Part shown: in pieces, positions 27,867-37,434 of the stretch
Layout: each line of letters opens with the position of its first letter
Position numbering within the stretch: the first letter of the stretch is position 1
The notes under the pieces: model-generated
The model's input: only the letters and a program-made list of their open reading frames with translations
The model's database searches: none
What the model was told of the DNA's origin: nothing
Assembly: GCF_012102745.1 (NCBI RefSeq)
Contig: NZ_JAAVSY010000004.1
Span: forward strand, 1 to 64,000
Length of the DNA stretch: 64,000 nt
Source: Haematospirillum sp. H4485
Lineage (GTDB): Bacteria; Pseudomonadota; Alphaproteobacteria; Rhodospirillales; Rhodospirillaceae
Direction: 5' to 3'
Position numbers and translations under genes: made by a program

Positions 27867-28262
27867 TTACCGGCACTTGGAAAAACGTGTCAACTGGCCG
27901 GAAGCATACGTGTATTTACGCATCTCTGCCCCCACGACTGTAAACAGGAAATCAGGACTGTCGCTAGGCTCAAACCGCTGCAGTTTGAAGGAAACACTGC
28001 CACTTCCCGGCTGCCAGGAATACTTGCCACGGGCATAGCCCCAGTCGGTGGCGGCCTTGCGCCAGCGATAGCCACCGGAGGAAAAGATCATCAGCAGGCT
28101 GCCACTGTCCTCACACCTTTGCCCGGCCTTTACCCAAGACCCCTCAAGATCAGGCGAGACGTCATTGCGCCAGCTGTAAGACTGCGCAAATACGTCATCT
28201 GCAGACATGATGACAGTCCAGAATGCAACCAGGAACAACAACACAGCATATCGGATGCGCAT
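27867..28262 (-). CDS. Small secreted protein of unknown function
   Basis: The 131-residue product has a clear signal peptide (~1-26, ending DDVFA). The mature part is rich in aromatic residues and has the look of a small beta-barrel or lipocalin-like fold (GSWVKAGQRCED, FSSGGYRWRKAA, FKLQRFEPSDSP, KYTYASGQLTRFSKC). Two Cys in the mature part could form a disulfide. GGAGG lies 9 nt before ATG 28262. I do not recognise the family. It is divergent from pepA and sits 56 bp upstream of the AEC gene. Confidence 0.75.
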   Translation of the reverse strand: MRIRYAVLLFLVAFWTVIMSADDVFAQSYSWRNDVSPDLEGSWVKAGQRCEDSGSLLMIFSSGGYRWRKAATDWGYARGKYSWQPGSGSVSFKLQRFEPSDSPDFLFTVVGAEMRKYTYASGQLTRFSKCR

Positions 28263-28503
28263 ATCAAGAACCTCCCCCAAAAGCCGGGCAAAAGCTTAGG
28301 GCACATGGCTGCAAAATTCCACCATCCGTCGTGCCTTTATTTTCACACAACATTCAAGAATTTCGCGCCCATACCGGCAGTTATACCTTTTCAGGAATCC
28401 GGAAAGGGGTAAATATCCACAAGAACTTCGATTTGCACGGCCATCATCGCTTCTGGTTTCACAGGCCCCCTTATGGCCCCGGACAAGCACAGAGAGACAG
28501 ACA

Positions 28504-30012
28504 ATGAAAATAAGCTTCGCCAAACCTGCCCTACCTGCCTCGGGTACAATTGTTGTCGGCATTCTTGCCGGGCGCAAATTAACCGCAACGGCCCGTTCCC
28601 TGGACAAATCTGGCGGAGGACACCTGAGCCGGGCCATGGAAGCTGCTGCCTTTGAAGGGCGGGCCGAGCAAACACTGACCATTCTCGCACCAGCTGGCAG
28701 CGGCTTGTCCCGTCTTGTTCTTCTGGGCATGGGTGAAGCCGCGAAGCTGGATACGGCCGCGTTCGAACGGCTTGGCGGAGCCACATGGTCAGCCATAGCC
28801 AACGCAAAGGACAAAGACGTCACGCTTGTTGTCGATACTCTCCCCGGATGCAATGTGCCCATCGCACAGGCAGCAGCGCACATGGCCATCGGGGCTCTCC
28901 TGCGCTCTTACCGCTTTGATCGCTACCGGACCGAAGCAACAGAAAAGAAAGATGACAAGCCGCAGGTTGGGAAGTTGATTGTTTCAACCGCAGACCATGA
29001 TCTGGCCAAAAAAGCCTTTGCCCCGATGGAAGCCGTGGCCGAGGGCGTGTTCCTGACCCGAGACCTGCAAAGTGAACCAGCCAATATCCTGGGTCCGGTT
29101 GAGTTCAGCGAAGAATGCCAGAAGCTGGAGAAGCTTGGCATCAAGGTCAGTGTCCTGACTGAAAAAGAGATGAAGAAACTGGGCATGAATGCCTTGCTGG
29201 GCGTCGGGCAAGGCTCTGTCCGCGGCAGCCGCACCGTGATACTGGAATGGAACGGCAGCAAGGCCAAAACGCCACCTCTGGCCGTTATTGGCAAGGGTGT
29301 CTGCTTTGACAGCGGCGGAATCTCCATCAAGCCAGCCGGTGGCATGGAAGACATGAAGTGGGATATGGGCGGAGCCGGCGTGGTGACCGGGCTGATGGCA
29401 GCCTTGGCCCGGCGCAAGGCCAAGGCCAATGTGGTTGGCTTCCTCGGCTTGGTCGAGAATATGCCATCTGGCACAGCCCAGCGCCCGGGGGATGTTGTCC
29501 GGTCCATGAGTGGCCAGACCATCGAAGTCATCAACACCGACGCGGAAGGGCGGCTGGTGCTGGCCGATGTCCTGACCTATGCCCAACGCAAGTACAAACC
29601 GGCCACTATTATTGATCTTGCGACCCTGACAGGGGCCATCGTCATTGCCTTGGGGATGGAGCACGCCGGACTGTTTTCCAACGACGACACACTGGCCGGA
29701 CAGCTGACCAAGGCCGGACAGGAGACGGGGGAAAAATTGTGGCGCCTGCCGATGGGAGACAGCTACGACAAGCTGATAAAATCAGACATAGCCGACATGA
29801 AAAACGTCGGCGACGGTCGTGGTGCCGGCTCCATTACGGCAGCCCAATTCCTGGCCCGTTTTATAGAAAACGGAACACCATGGGCACATCTGGACATCGC
29901 CGGAACAACCTGGACCAACAAGGATCTGCCCCTGGTATCCAAGGGCGCCACAGCCTTCGGTGTGCGCCTGCTGGACCGCTACATCGCTGAACACATTGAA
30001 AACAAGCGCTGA
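28504..30012 (+). CDS. pepA: Leucyl aminopeptidase (M17)
   Basis: The 502-residue cytosolic M17 peptidase has the metal-binding and catalytic signature NTDAEGRLVLADVL (~346-359) and the upstream GKGVCFDSGGISIKP (~262-276, with the conserved Lys and Asp). It releases N-terminal residues from peptides; in E. coli the homologue also acts as a DNA-binding repressor. The start at 28504 suits the family N-terminus. A 241-bp divergent region with the small secreted protein should hold its promoter, and a strong hairpin follows the stop. Confidence 0.95.
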   Translation: MKISFAKPALPASGTIVVGILAGRKLTATARSLDKSGGGHLSRAMEAAAFEGRAEQTLTILAPAGSGLSRLVLLGMGEAAKLDTAAFERLGGATWSAIANAKDKDVTLVVDTLPGCNVPIAQAAAHMAIGALLRSYRFDRYRTEATEKKDDKPQVGKLIVSTADHDLAKKAFAPMEAVAEGVFLTRDLQSEPANILGPVEFSEECQKLEKLGIKVSVLTEKEMKKLGMNALLGVGQGSVRGSRTVILEWNGSKAKTPPLAVIGKGVCFDSGGISIKPAGGMEDMKWDMGGAGVVTGLMAALARRKAKANVVGFLGLVENMPSGTAQRPGDVVRSMSGQTIEVINTDAEGRLVLADVLTYAQRKYKPATIIDLATLTGAIVIALGMEHAGLFSNDDTLAGQLTKAGQETGEKLWRLPMGDSYDKLIKSDIADMKNVGDGRGAGSITAAQFLARFIENGTPWAHLDIAGTTWTNKDLPLVSKGATAFGVRLLDRYIAEHIENKR

Positions 30013-30020
30013 CAGCATGA

Positions 30021-30052
30021 AGCACCCCCGCACATCGTGTGGCGGGGGTGCT
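30021..30052 (+). terminator. Hairpin after pepA, probable terminator
   Basis: AGCACCCCCGC and GCGGGGGTGCT form a perfect 11-bp stem with a 10-nt loop, starting 9 bp after the pepA stop. No long T run follows, so termination strength is uncertain. Confidence 0.7.
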
Positions 30053-30159
30053 CATCATGTGGGAGAGCAGGAAAAATATACCCTTTTACTTGCATGGATT
30101 AACCTGATCCTGCACCCTTCCCGGGAAGACCTGATGACAGGGATGTGCCAGGAGGAAAC

Positions 30160-31905
30160 ATGGCTGACTATACTGCCCCTCTGAAAGAGATCATGCATTC
30201 CATGAAAGTGGTCGGGCTGTCGGATATCACGGCACTGCCTGCCTACAGCGACGCAACGGATGATCTGGTACAGGCCGTGCTGGAAGAAGCAGGGCGGCTG
30301 GGCAGTCAGGAACTGGCACCACTGAACAGCATTGGTGACCGCATGGGGTGCCGTCTTGAGAATGGCACGGTTCGTACCTTCCCGGAACTACAGTCCTTTT
30401 ATGCCCGCTACCGTGACGGGGGCTGGAATGCCATTCCTTTTGATCCCGAATACGGGGGACAAGGTCTTCCTTGGCTGGTTGCAGCTGGCGTACAGGAAAT
30501 CTGGCAATCTGCAAACATGGCTTTTGGCCTGTGCCCCATGTTGAACCAGGGCGCCGTGGATCTGCTGGACGCCCACGGATCCGAAGAACAAAAGGCCCTG
30601 TATCTGCCGAAAATGATCTCGGGCGAATGGACCGGCACCATGAACCTGACGGAATCACAGGCCGGGTCCGATCTATCACAGATCAAGGCACGGGCCGTTC
30701 GGGAGGGGAACGCATACCGGATTACAGGCACCAAGATTTTCATCACATATGGCGACCATGACCTGTCGGACAATGTCATTCATATGGTTCTGGCCCGCCT
30801 GAATGATGCACCGGAAGGCGTCAAGGGAATCTCCCTGTTCCTGGTTCCGAAATATCTGGTCAATCCCGACGGCAGCCTTGGTGACCGCAATGACGTTATC
30901 TGCACGGGGCTGGAACACAAGCTGGGGATTCATGCCAGCCCGACAGCCGTCATGTCATTTGGGGAGCACGAGGGAGCTGTTGGCTGGCTTGTCGGTGAAG
31001 AAAACAAGGGGCTGGCCTGCATGTTCACCATGATGAACAATGCACGCCTGAATGTCGGGCTACAGGGCTATGCCATTGCTGAACGGGCCTATCAGCATGC
31101 CGCTTGGTATGCGCGGGAACGTGTCCAATCAAAACCCGTGGTGGGGGAGCACAAGGGGCCAGCCACCATTATCCATCACCCTGATGTCCGGCGTATGTTA
31201 ATGAACATGAAAGCCCGCACACAGGCCGGACGCCTGCTGACATTTTCGGCCATCGCTGCCAATGACAGGGCCATCAAGACAGCAGATACCCGAAAAGCAG
31301 CTGCATGGGCGGCCCGGGTCGCGCTACTGACCCCGCTGGTCAAGCTGTGGGGCACAGAGATCGGCGTGGATGTTGCCAACGAAGCTATTCAGGTCTTTGG
31401 CGGCATGGGCTTTGTAGAGGAAACAGGCGCGGCGCAGTTCTACCGTGATGCACGGATTGCCCCCATTTACGAGGGAACAAACGGCATTCAGGCCGCCGAT
31501 TTCGTCGGCCGCAAGATCCAGAAAGACCAAGGGCATGAAATGCTTGCACTGATTGACGAGCTGCGTACAGCCCTTCCACGCCATGATACCAGCCTGACAC
31601 CACCTCTCGAGGAAGCCTTGAAGGGACTTGAACGAACAACACGCTGGGCCTGCACCGCCTCAACCGCAGACGCCTATGCGGCGGCCCTCCCCTTTACCCG
31701 GCAGGCTGCCCTGACACTTGGTGGATGCTGGCTTGCCTTGTCAGCGACGCAGGCTCAAAACAGCGAAGATCAAGCTTTTGCGCAGGAGAAGACAACAACA
31801 GCCCTGTACTTCATCCGCCATATTCTTCCGCAGGTAGCAGCTTTGGAGGCCGATGCGACAGCAGGCGCCAACGCCCTGATGGCGATACCGGAAGAAGCCT
31901 TCTAG
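30160..31905 (+). CDS. Acyl-CoA dehydrogenase (long, DmdC/FadE-like)
   Basis: The 581-residue flavoprotein has an N-terminal helical domain, a central FAD region (MNLTESQAGSDLSQIKARA), and a C-terminal domain with the catalytic Glu region RIAPIYEGTNGIQA, plus an extra C-terminal helical extension typical of the ~590-residue group. Relatives include 3-methylmercaptopropionyl-CoA dehydrogenase DmdC, but many act on ordinary acyl-CoAs; the substrate is unknown. ATG 30160 has a perfect AGGAGG upstream. It stands alone between pepA and a convergent gene. Confidence 0.92.
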   Translation: MADYTAPLKEIMHSMKVVGLSDITALPAYSDATDDLVQAVLEEAGRLGSQELAPLNSIGDRMGCRLENGTVRTFPELQSFYARYRDGGWNAIPFDPEYGGQGLPWLVAAGVQEIWQSANMAFGLCPMLNQGAVDLLDAHGSEEQKALYLPKMISGEWTGTMNLTESQAGSDLSQIKARAVREGNAYRITGTKIFITYGDHDLSDNVIHMVLARLNDAPEGVKGISLFLVPKYLVNPDGSLGDRNDVICTGLEHKLGIHASPTAVMSFGEHEGAVGWLVGEENKGLACMFTMMNNARLNVGLQGYAIAERAYQHAAWYARERVQSKPVVGEHKGPATIIHHPDVRRMLMNMKARTQAGRLLTFSAIAANDRAIKTADTRKAAAWAARVALLTPLVKLWGTEIGVDVANEAIQVFGGMGFVEETGAAQFYRDARIAPIYEGTNGIQAADFVGRKIQKDQGHEMLALIDELRTALPRHDTSLTPPLEEALKGLERTTRWACTASTADAYAAALPFTRQAALTLGGCWLALSATQAQNSEDQAFAQEKTTTALYFIRHILPQVAALEADATAGANALMAIPEEAF

Positions 31906-31931
31906 CCTGAAGGATCGGGGGACCTCCCCTC

Positions 31932-32582
31932 TCAGAGGAGGGTGCAGTAGTAGAGTGCCTTGCCAAGAGCACTGGCACCATCGTTGCCGGCCACCTGCTC
32001 CAGTCGAGCCCGTGTGATCTGCCCGGTCCACTGGTGCCGCTGGGACAGGATTTCCAGAATTGACACACTGTTGGACGGCGTAAAAGCAACACCCGCCTGT
32101 TTCCAGAGACACCGGCAATCCAGCTTAGGCACAAGCTGTTCGCACTGTGCTACAACCTTCCCTGCCATATCATCCGTATATTCATTGGACGGCCTGGAGT
32201 TATAGGCTTTCAGCCACAATCCACCTCCAACCCCAAGTGTCAGGGCAATGCCCAAAGCAACAATGCGGATAAAGAAACCAAACTGCGAGGGACGACGGAG
32301 AGGCCGACCATGATGGTCGTGGTGACCAGGGTGATGGTCCGCCGTATGATGATGGTCAGCAGCGGAAGGCCCATGGCTGTGATGACCATGGGCATGGTGC
32401 GGCTGTGGATGTGTAGCACTGCCATGAGACCCCGGGCCATGAGGGCCGGAAGTCGGGTGACCGTGGTGCCTGAGGCCACGATTGCCATGCTTGTCCGGTT
32501 TATGATGGTCCGGACCATGCTCCCCTGCGCTATGGCCGGGGTGATGAGCCCCACCGGAAGAATGGCTGTGATCCTTGGCCAT
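31932..32582 (-). CDS. Histidine-rich single-pass membrane protein of unknown function
   Basis: The 216-residue protein begins with about 92 residues holding 30 His in Gly/Pro/Asp-rich context (for example HHAHGHHSHG and DHHHTADHHPGHHDHH). A basic patch and one TM helix follow (~104-126), then a C-terminal domain with four Cys (CEQLVPKLDCRC; YYCTLL). With a basic patch before the helix the His-rich tail is probably cytoplasmic, and the Cys domain periplasmic. GGGGGG precedes ATG 32582 by 6 nt. It is divergent from lptF (117 bp). Metal binding by the tail is an inference. Confidence 0.82.
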   Translation of the reverse strand: MAKDHSHSSGGAHHPGHSAGEHGPDHHKPDKHGNRGLRHHGHPTSGPHGPGSHGSATHPQPHHAHGHHSHGPSAADHHHTADHHPGHHDHHGRPLRRPSQFGFFIRIVALGIALTLGVGGGLWLKAYNSRPSNEYTDDMAGKVVAQCEQLVPKLDCRCLWKQAGVAFTPSNSVSILEILSQRHQWTGQITRARLEQVAGNDGASALGKALYYCTLL

Positions 32583-32699
32583 ACGCGCCCCCCTTGTATC
32601 ATAAACCCTCCAAGTACAGCGTATTGTAGCACATCCTGTCCGAAACATGGAAATCGTGCTGGTTTCTGGATACAAAGCCGCTCTATACTCCGCCCCACG

Positions 32700-33836
32700 A
32701 TGCGTACCATAACGTCCTATGTCCTGTTTCAGCTTGCTACCGGAACCATCTTGGTCACTGCCGGTCTGCTTTCTGTTGCCTGGCTCACACAGTCGCTGCG
32801 TTACATTGAACTGATTGTTACGCAGGGTGTGTCTGTCCACTCTTTCCTGACCTTGACCGGATTGCTGCTTCCAGGCTTCCTGTCCCTGATCATGCCCGTC
32901 GCCTTGTTTATGGTTGTTTTGTTTACATACAACCGCCTGAATACAGACCGGGAGCTTGTTGTTATACGTGCGGCCGGGGTGGGCCCATTCGGCTTGGCGT
33001 GTCCAGCCCTGATCCTGGCTTTTGTCATGATGGCAGCTGGCTACAGCCTGACGCTCTGGCTGGGGCCGGAAAGTGCACGTTCCTTCAAGGAACTGCAATG
33101 GAACCTACGCAATGATGCATCAAAGTTGATGATCCAGGACGGCACCTTCAACGATGTTGCTACCGGCCTTACGGTCTATACCCGCACCAGAACCAGCAAT
33201 GGAGAGCTTCTTGACGTCATGATCCATGACACCAGGACACCGGGCAAGACAAACACGATTATAGCAGAGCGGGGAGCTGTTGCTTCGTCGCCGGCAGGCC
33301 CCGTTCTGATTCTGGGCAAGGCGAGCAGCCATCAGGTCACTCTTGGGACTGGAACCATGGCACTGCTGGATTTCGAACGCCTGTCCGTCAACCTGTGGGA
33401 TCAGCCCGGGAAAGAACACGGGCAGCGCTATCGTGAAGCACAGGAGCGACCAACGCACGAGTTGCTGACAGTCACAGAGAAAACAGATCTGACCATCCGC
33501 CCGGCTGATGTACCCCGTTTCCGGGCAGAGGCCATACAACGACTGTTCAATCCCATATCCTATGTCTGCTTCGTCCTGATTGCCCTTGCTGGTCTTTTAT
33601 CAGGTTCCTTCAGCCGACGTGGCCATACGCAGCGTATTGTTCTGACAGCCGCAACCATGGTCTTGGTACAGTCCGGGATCATAGGTGCCGGTAATCTGGC
33701 ATCACACGCTACAGATCTTTTACCCCTAATTCCTGCAGCTGTTCTTTTGCCAACAGCGGTAGCCTTGTTTATCCTTGCTCGCTCAACCCGATCTATCACC
33801 GTGTCCCCTTTCCCCAACCGGACCAGAATGTCATGA
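32700..33836 (+). CDS. lptF: LPS export permease LptF
   Basis: The 378-residue protein is an LptF/LptG (YjgP/YjgQ) permease with TM helices at both ends and a periplasmic beta-jellyroll in the middle. The N-terminal WLTQSLRYIELIV and FTYNRLNTDRELVVIRAAG are typical of LptF rather than LptG. With LptG and the ATPase LptB it extracts LPS from the inner membrane. The ATG at 32700 has no clear Shine-Dalgarno. The stop overlaps lptD (ATGA). LptG, which usually lies between lptF and lptD in this group, is not here. Confidence 0.9.
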   Translation: MRTITSYVLFQLATGTILVTAGLLSVAWLTQSLRYIELIVTQGVSVHSFLTLTGLLLPGFLSLIMPVALFMVVLFTYNRLNTDRELVVIRAAGVGPFGLACPALILAFVMMAAGYSLTLWLGPESARSFKELQWNLRNDASKLMIQDGTFNDVATGLTVYTRTRTSNGELLDVMIHDTRTPGKTNTIIAERGAVASSPAGPVLILGKASSHQVTLGTGTMALLDFERLSVNLWDQPGKEHGQRYREAQERPTHELLTVTEKTDLTIRPADVPRFRAEAIQRLFNPISYVCFVLIALAGLLSGSFSRRGHTQRIVLTAATMVLVQSGIIGAGNLASHATDLLPLIPAAVLLPTAVALFILARSTRSITVSPFPNRTRMS

Positions 33837-36046
33837 CAAGACGTGGCATGTTACCACCGCTTTCTCCGCTGACGCGCCCGATACCATTTCTCCTGTCAGG
33901 CATGATGGTGTGTGCCACGGCAATTGCGCTATGTATCCCGCAACAGGCGTGGAGTCAGATGCAGCCCCCCCCGCCAACAGAAAACCGTGCGGAGGAACAG
34001 AAACCGCGTGCGCATGTAACTGCCGATGAATTGATCCACGACAAGAACCTGGATACGGTTACAGCGCGTGGAAATGTAGAGTTCCAGTACGGTGCGGTCA
34101 TTCTGATCGCTGATACCATCAGCTATCAGCCCGGAAAAGATTTGGCTACGGCCAGCGGAAACGTGGTGCTGACAGACGAGGATGGTACCACCACATTCAC
34201 GGACTATGCAGAGTTAACCGGAGACCTGAAAAACGGCTTTACTCACGCCATCAAGGTTGTACTTGCGGATGGATCACGCAGCCATGCTGAACAGGCGGTA
34301 CGCCGTGAAGGAACCTCGACAACCCTTGAAAATGCAGCCTACACACCGTGCGATGACTGCGGCGATGATCCTGTCATATGGCAGATCAAGGCCGTACGGG
34401 TTGTGCACGACCAAAATGCCCGGGAAGTTCGGTATAACCACGCATGGCTTGAATTGTTTGATGTGCCCGTGCTGTATACCCCGTATCTGTCTCACCCGGA
34501 CCCCTCTGTCAAACGCAAAAGTGGCTTTCTGGTCCCATCGTGGAAGAACAACAAAGATCTTGGTTCTGCCTTTAGCATACCATGGTTCCAGGTCATCAAT
34601 GATCAGCAGGATATAACCCTGACGCCCACGATAACATCAAAGGAAGGGATTGTTCTTGGCAGTCAATATCGTATTGTCGGACACAAAGTGGCCCTTTCTG
34701 CCACAGGGTCCATAACCCGGGACAATCGGGAGCGTGTCCGCAATCACGTGTCTGCAAAAGGACTATACGCCATAAACGATACGTGGCGCGCCGGTGCCGA
34801 TATTGATCTGGCATCTGATCCAACCTACCTGCGGCGTTATGGCTTCGGAGCACCGGCTTTCCTGGAAAATCGGGGCTATGTCGAAGGGTTCAGCCGTCGC
34901 AGCTATGCCGCACTGGAAAGCTTCTATTTCCAGAACACAGGCGCCCCGCTGAGAAAGGGCTATGAGATCCCGTTTGTTACTCCGCTGGGCAGCATCAATT
35001 ACAGTACAGAACCCGATAACAGGGGAGCATGGACAACGCTGGACATATCCACTGCCAGCATAAACCGAACATCAGGGCCAAAAAGCCAACGGGCAACAAC
35101 AACACTGGGATGGCATTTACCCTATGTCGGATCTGCTGGAGACGTATGGAGACTGGATACAAGTCTGCGTGGAGATGTGTGGCATGTTGCTGATGTACCA
35201 ATCAAGGACAGCACCGATCATCGCTATACAGGGACCATAGGGCGAGCCGTGCCTGAGGCCGCACTGACGTGGAGTCTCCCGCTTGAGCGTACGCATGAAG
35301 ACTGGAGCGAGGTGCTGGAACCAACGATACAGGGTATTATAAGCCCGCGTGGGGGCAATAACCGTAAAGTCCCCAACGAGGACAGCCTCGATTTCGAGCT
35401 TGACGATGTCAACCTGTTCTCGACCAACCGCTTCACGGGCTATGACCGCATTGAAGGCGGAACACGGGTGAACTATGGGATACGCTATACGGCATACGGC
35501 ACAAGGGTGGGGACCATAGACACCTTGGCAGGGCAGACGTGGCGGCAGCATCCTGATGGATTGTTCCAGAAAACATCCGGGCTTCATGACACTTTCTCCG
35601 ACTACGTCGGCAGACTGTCTGTTTACCCGAACAGCAATTTCTCGACATCCTGGCGTGTACGGCTGGATCGCGACAATGGTGAAATACGCCGCAATGACTT
35701 CAACACAACAATCGGACCGGATGTCATGCGTACAACGGTTGGATATGTAAGCACGCAGCGTCCCGCGATTGAGGACAATACCACCGGCGAACGCAAGGAG
35801 CTCTACAGTGGCGTATCGTCACGTATCTCGCGGTACTGGAGCAGCGGTGTATCCGGACGTTGGGATGTCGCCCGTAACGGGGGGCCAATCGCAACCCAAG
35901 GACAGCTTGTTTATGAGGACGAATGTATTGGTGTTACCTTACAGGCTGGCCGTAAATATACGTATGACAGGGATTATAATGGTGGAACATTTATCGGCTT
36001 GGTCCTGTCACTAAAGACACTGGGCGACTATAACACACAGCTCTGA
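33833..36046 (+). CDS. lptD: LPS assembly outer-membrane protein LptD
   Basis: The 737-residue protein has a signal peptide (~1-41, ending AWSQ), an OstA/LptA-like beta-jellyroll (~60-190: VTADELIHDKNLDTVTARGNV) and a large C-terminal beta-barrel (OstA_C). It forms the LPS translocon with LptE. Cysteines are few (CDDC at about 163-166 and one near the C-terminus), so the disulfide pattern differs from E. coli. It is translationally coupled to lptF and followed 11 bp later by surA. Confidence 0.93.
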   Translation: MTRRGMLPPLSPLTRPIPFLLSGMMVCATAIALCIPQQAWSQMQPPPPTENRAEEQKPRAHVTADELIHDKNLDTVTARGNVEFQYGAVILIADTISYQPGKDLATASGNVVLTDEDGTTTFTDYAELTGDLKNGFTHAIKVVLADGSRSHAEQAVRREGTSTTLENAAYTPCDDCGDDPVIWQIKAVRVVHDQNAREVRYNHAWLELFDVPVLYTPYLSHPDPSVKRKSGFLVPSWKNNKDLGSAFSIPWFQVINDQQDITLTPTITSKEGIVLGSQYRIVGHKVALSATGSITRDNRERVRNHVSAKGLYAINDTWRAGADIDLASDPTYLRRYGFGAPAFLENRGYVEGFSRRSYAALESFYFQNTGAPLRKGYEIPFVTPLGSINYSTEPDNRGAWTTLDISTASINRTSGPKSQRATTTLGWHLPYVGSAGDVWRLDTSLRGDVWHVADVPIKDSTDHRYTGTIGRAVPEAALTWSLPLERTHEDWSEVLEPTIQGIISPRGGNNRKVPNEDSLDFELDDVNLFSTNRFTGYDRIEGGTRVNYGIRYTAYGTRVGTIDTLAGQTWRQHPDGLFQKTSGLHDTFSDYVGRLSVYPNSNFSTSWRVRLDRDNGEIRRNDFNTTIGPDVMRTTVGYVSTQRPAIEDNTTGERKELYSGVSSRISRYWSSGVSGRWDVARNGGPIATQGQLVYEDECIGVTLQAGRKYTYDRDYNGGTFIGLVLSLKTLGDYNTQL

Positions 36047-36081
36047 GACAATCGGGAATGGCAAGAGTAGCAAGGCATCCT

Positions 36082-37392
36082 ATGATACACACCACACAGA
36101 CAACCAATGTCGCATTACGATCCAGGCTTCCGGTGTCAGCCATTGCCTTCTGCGTCGGACTTTTATCGGTATGCGGATCCTTGCCTGCTTTTGCTGTACA
36201 AAGTGGCCAAACACAGCGCATCGCAGCCGTTGTGAACGATGAAGCGATAACATGGAAGGATGTTGACGAGCGGACATCTCTTCTTCTGCTGACCTCACGC
36301 CTTCCGGACAATCACGAAACCCGGCAGAGAATTGTCCCACGCGTTATTCAGGTTCTGGTCAACGAGCGCCTGAAAGTGCAGCAAATCAAGAAGGCAGGAA
36401 TAGACGTAGAGCCAGCTGACATTGCAAATGCAAAACGTCAGATCGAACGAAATAACGGATTCCCGACCGGCGCACTGGATGATTTGCTAAAGCATCAGGG
36501 TCTTGCTCCTCATATCCTGGAAACACAGCTCCGCGCTGATATAGGCTGGGTACGCTACGCACAGAGTACACTGCGGCGTCAGGTTTCTGTTGAGCCTGCC
36601 GAGGTTGATGCTGTCATCAGTACCATGAAGGATAACCTCGGGCGCCCACAGCGGCTACTGGCTGAAATTGTCCTGCCTGTAACTGATCCGGCTGAAGAGC
36701 GGCAAATGCGCGCCTTGGCTGATCGCTTGGTAGACCAGATCAGGCAAGGCGCTCCCTTTGCTTCGCTGGCGCGCCAGTTCTCGGCTTCAGTAACAGCTGC
36801 TGTAGGCGGTGATCTCGGCTGGATCACTACCGGAGCCTTGGAGCCCGAGATTGAGCGGGTTCTGGACACCATGTCGCCGGGCATGCTGTCACAGCCTGTC
36901 CGTACGACAGGAGGCTATGCCATCATGCTGCTGCGTGACGCCAGGGAACCCAGAAAGCAGAATCCGGATGATATCCGGGTCCAATTGAGCCAGATTTTCA
37001 TGCCGTTATCCGGCCCGGCAGCCCTATCCGAAGCCAAGAGAGCAGAGATTGCACGCTCTGTCCGCGACACTGCCAAGTCATGCGCCGATATTGATGCAAC
37101 GGCAGGTCAACTGAACCTGCCGGGATCCGGTGCCATCGGGAACATGCGACTTGCCGACCTGCCCCCGCCGGTACGGGCTGTGGTCAGGGATTTACCACTG
37201 AACACCCTCGGCGGCCCGGTTGAGGTTGCTGGCGGGGAGGCTATCGTTATGGTCTGCGATCGTCAGGACACAGCCGGCCTCCCACCACGGGAAGAGATCG
37301 AACAACGCCTGACGCTGGAGAAGCTGGAGCGGGTCTCCAACCGTGCACTCCGTGATCTGCGTCGATCCGCACTAATTGATATCAGACGCTGA
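36082..37392 (+). CDS. surA: Periplasmic peptidyl-prolyl isomerase/chaperone SurA
   Basis: The 436-residue protein has a signal peptide ending PAFA, a SurA_N chaperone domain (IAAVVNDEAITWKDVDER), then a parvulin PPIC domain (~170-275: ASLARQFSASVTAAVGGDLGW) and a second degenerate parvulin-like region. It escorts unfolded outer-membrane proteins, including LptD, to BAM. I chose ATG 36082, with AAGG 6 nt upstream; ATG 36058 is in frame but has no well-placed site. It lies in the lptF-lptD-surA-pdxA-rsmA run common in Proteobacteria. Confidence 0.92.
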   Translation: MIHTTQTTNVALRSRLPVSAIAFCVGLLSVCGSLPAFAVQSGQTQRIAAVVNDEAITWKDVDERTSLLLLTSRLPDNHETRQRIVPRVIQVLVNERLKVQQIKKAGIDVEPADIANAKRQIERNNGFPTGALDDLLKHQGLAPHILETQLRADIGWVRYAQSTLRRQVSVEPAEVDAVISTMKDNLGRPQRLLAEIVLPVTDPAEERQMRALADRLVDQIRQGAPFASLARQFSASVTAAVGGDLGWITTGALEPEIERVLDTMSPGMLSQPVRTTGGYAIMLLRDAREPRKQNPDDIRVQLSQIFMPLSGPAALSEAKRAEIARSVRDTAKSCADIDATAGQLNLPGSGAIGNMRLADLPPPVRAVVRDLPLNTLGGPVEVAGGEAIVMVCDRQDTAGLPPREEIEQRLTLEKLERVSNRALRDLRRSALIDIRR

Positions 37393-37434
37393 GATCAATC
37401 GTACCAATCACGACAGAACGACACACTTTCTGCC

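Noticed and set aside
31932-33098. Long minus-strand open frame extending beyond the His-rich gene into lptF
   Set aside because: The upstream part is the antisense of lptF; the ATG at 32582 with a strong G-rich site is the real start.
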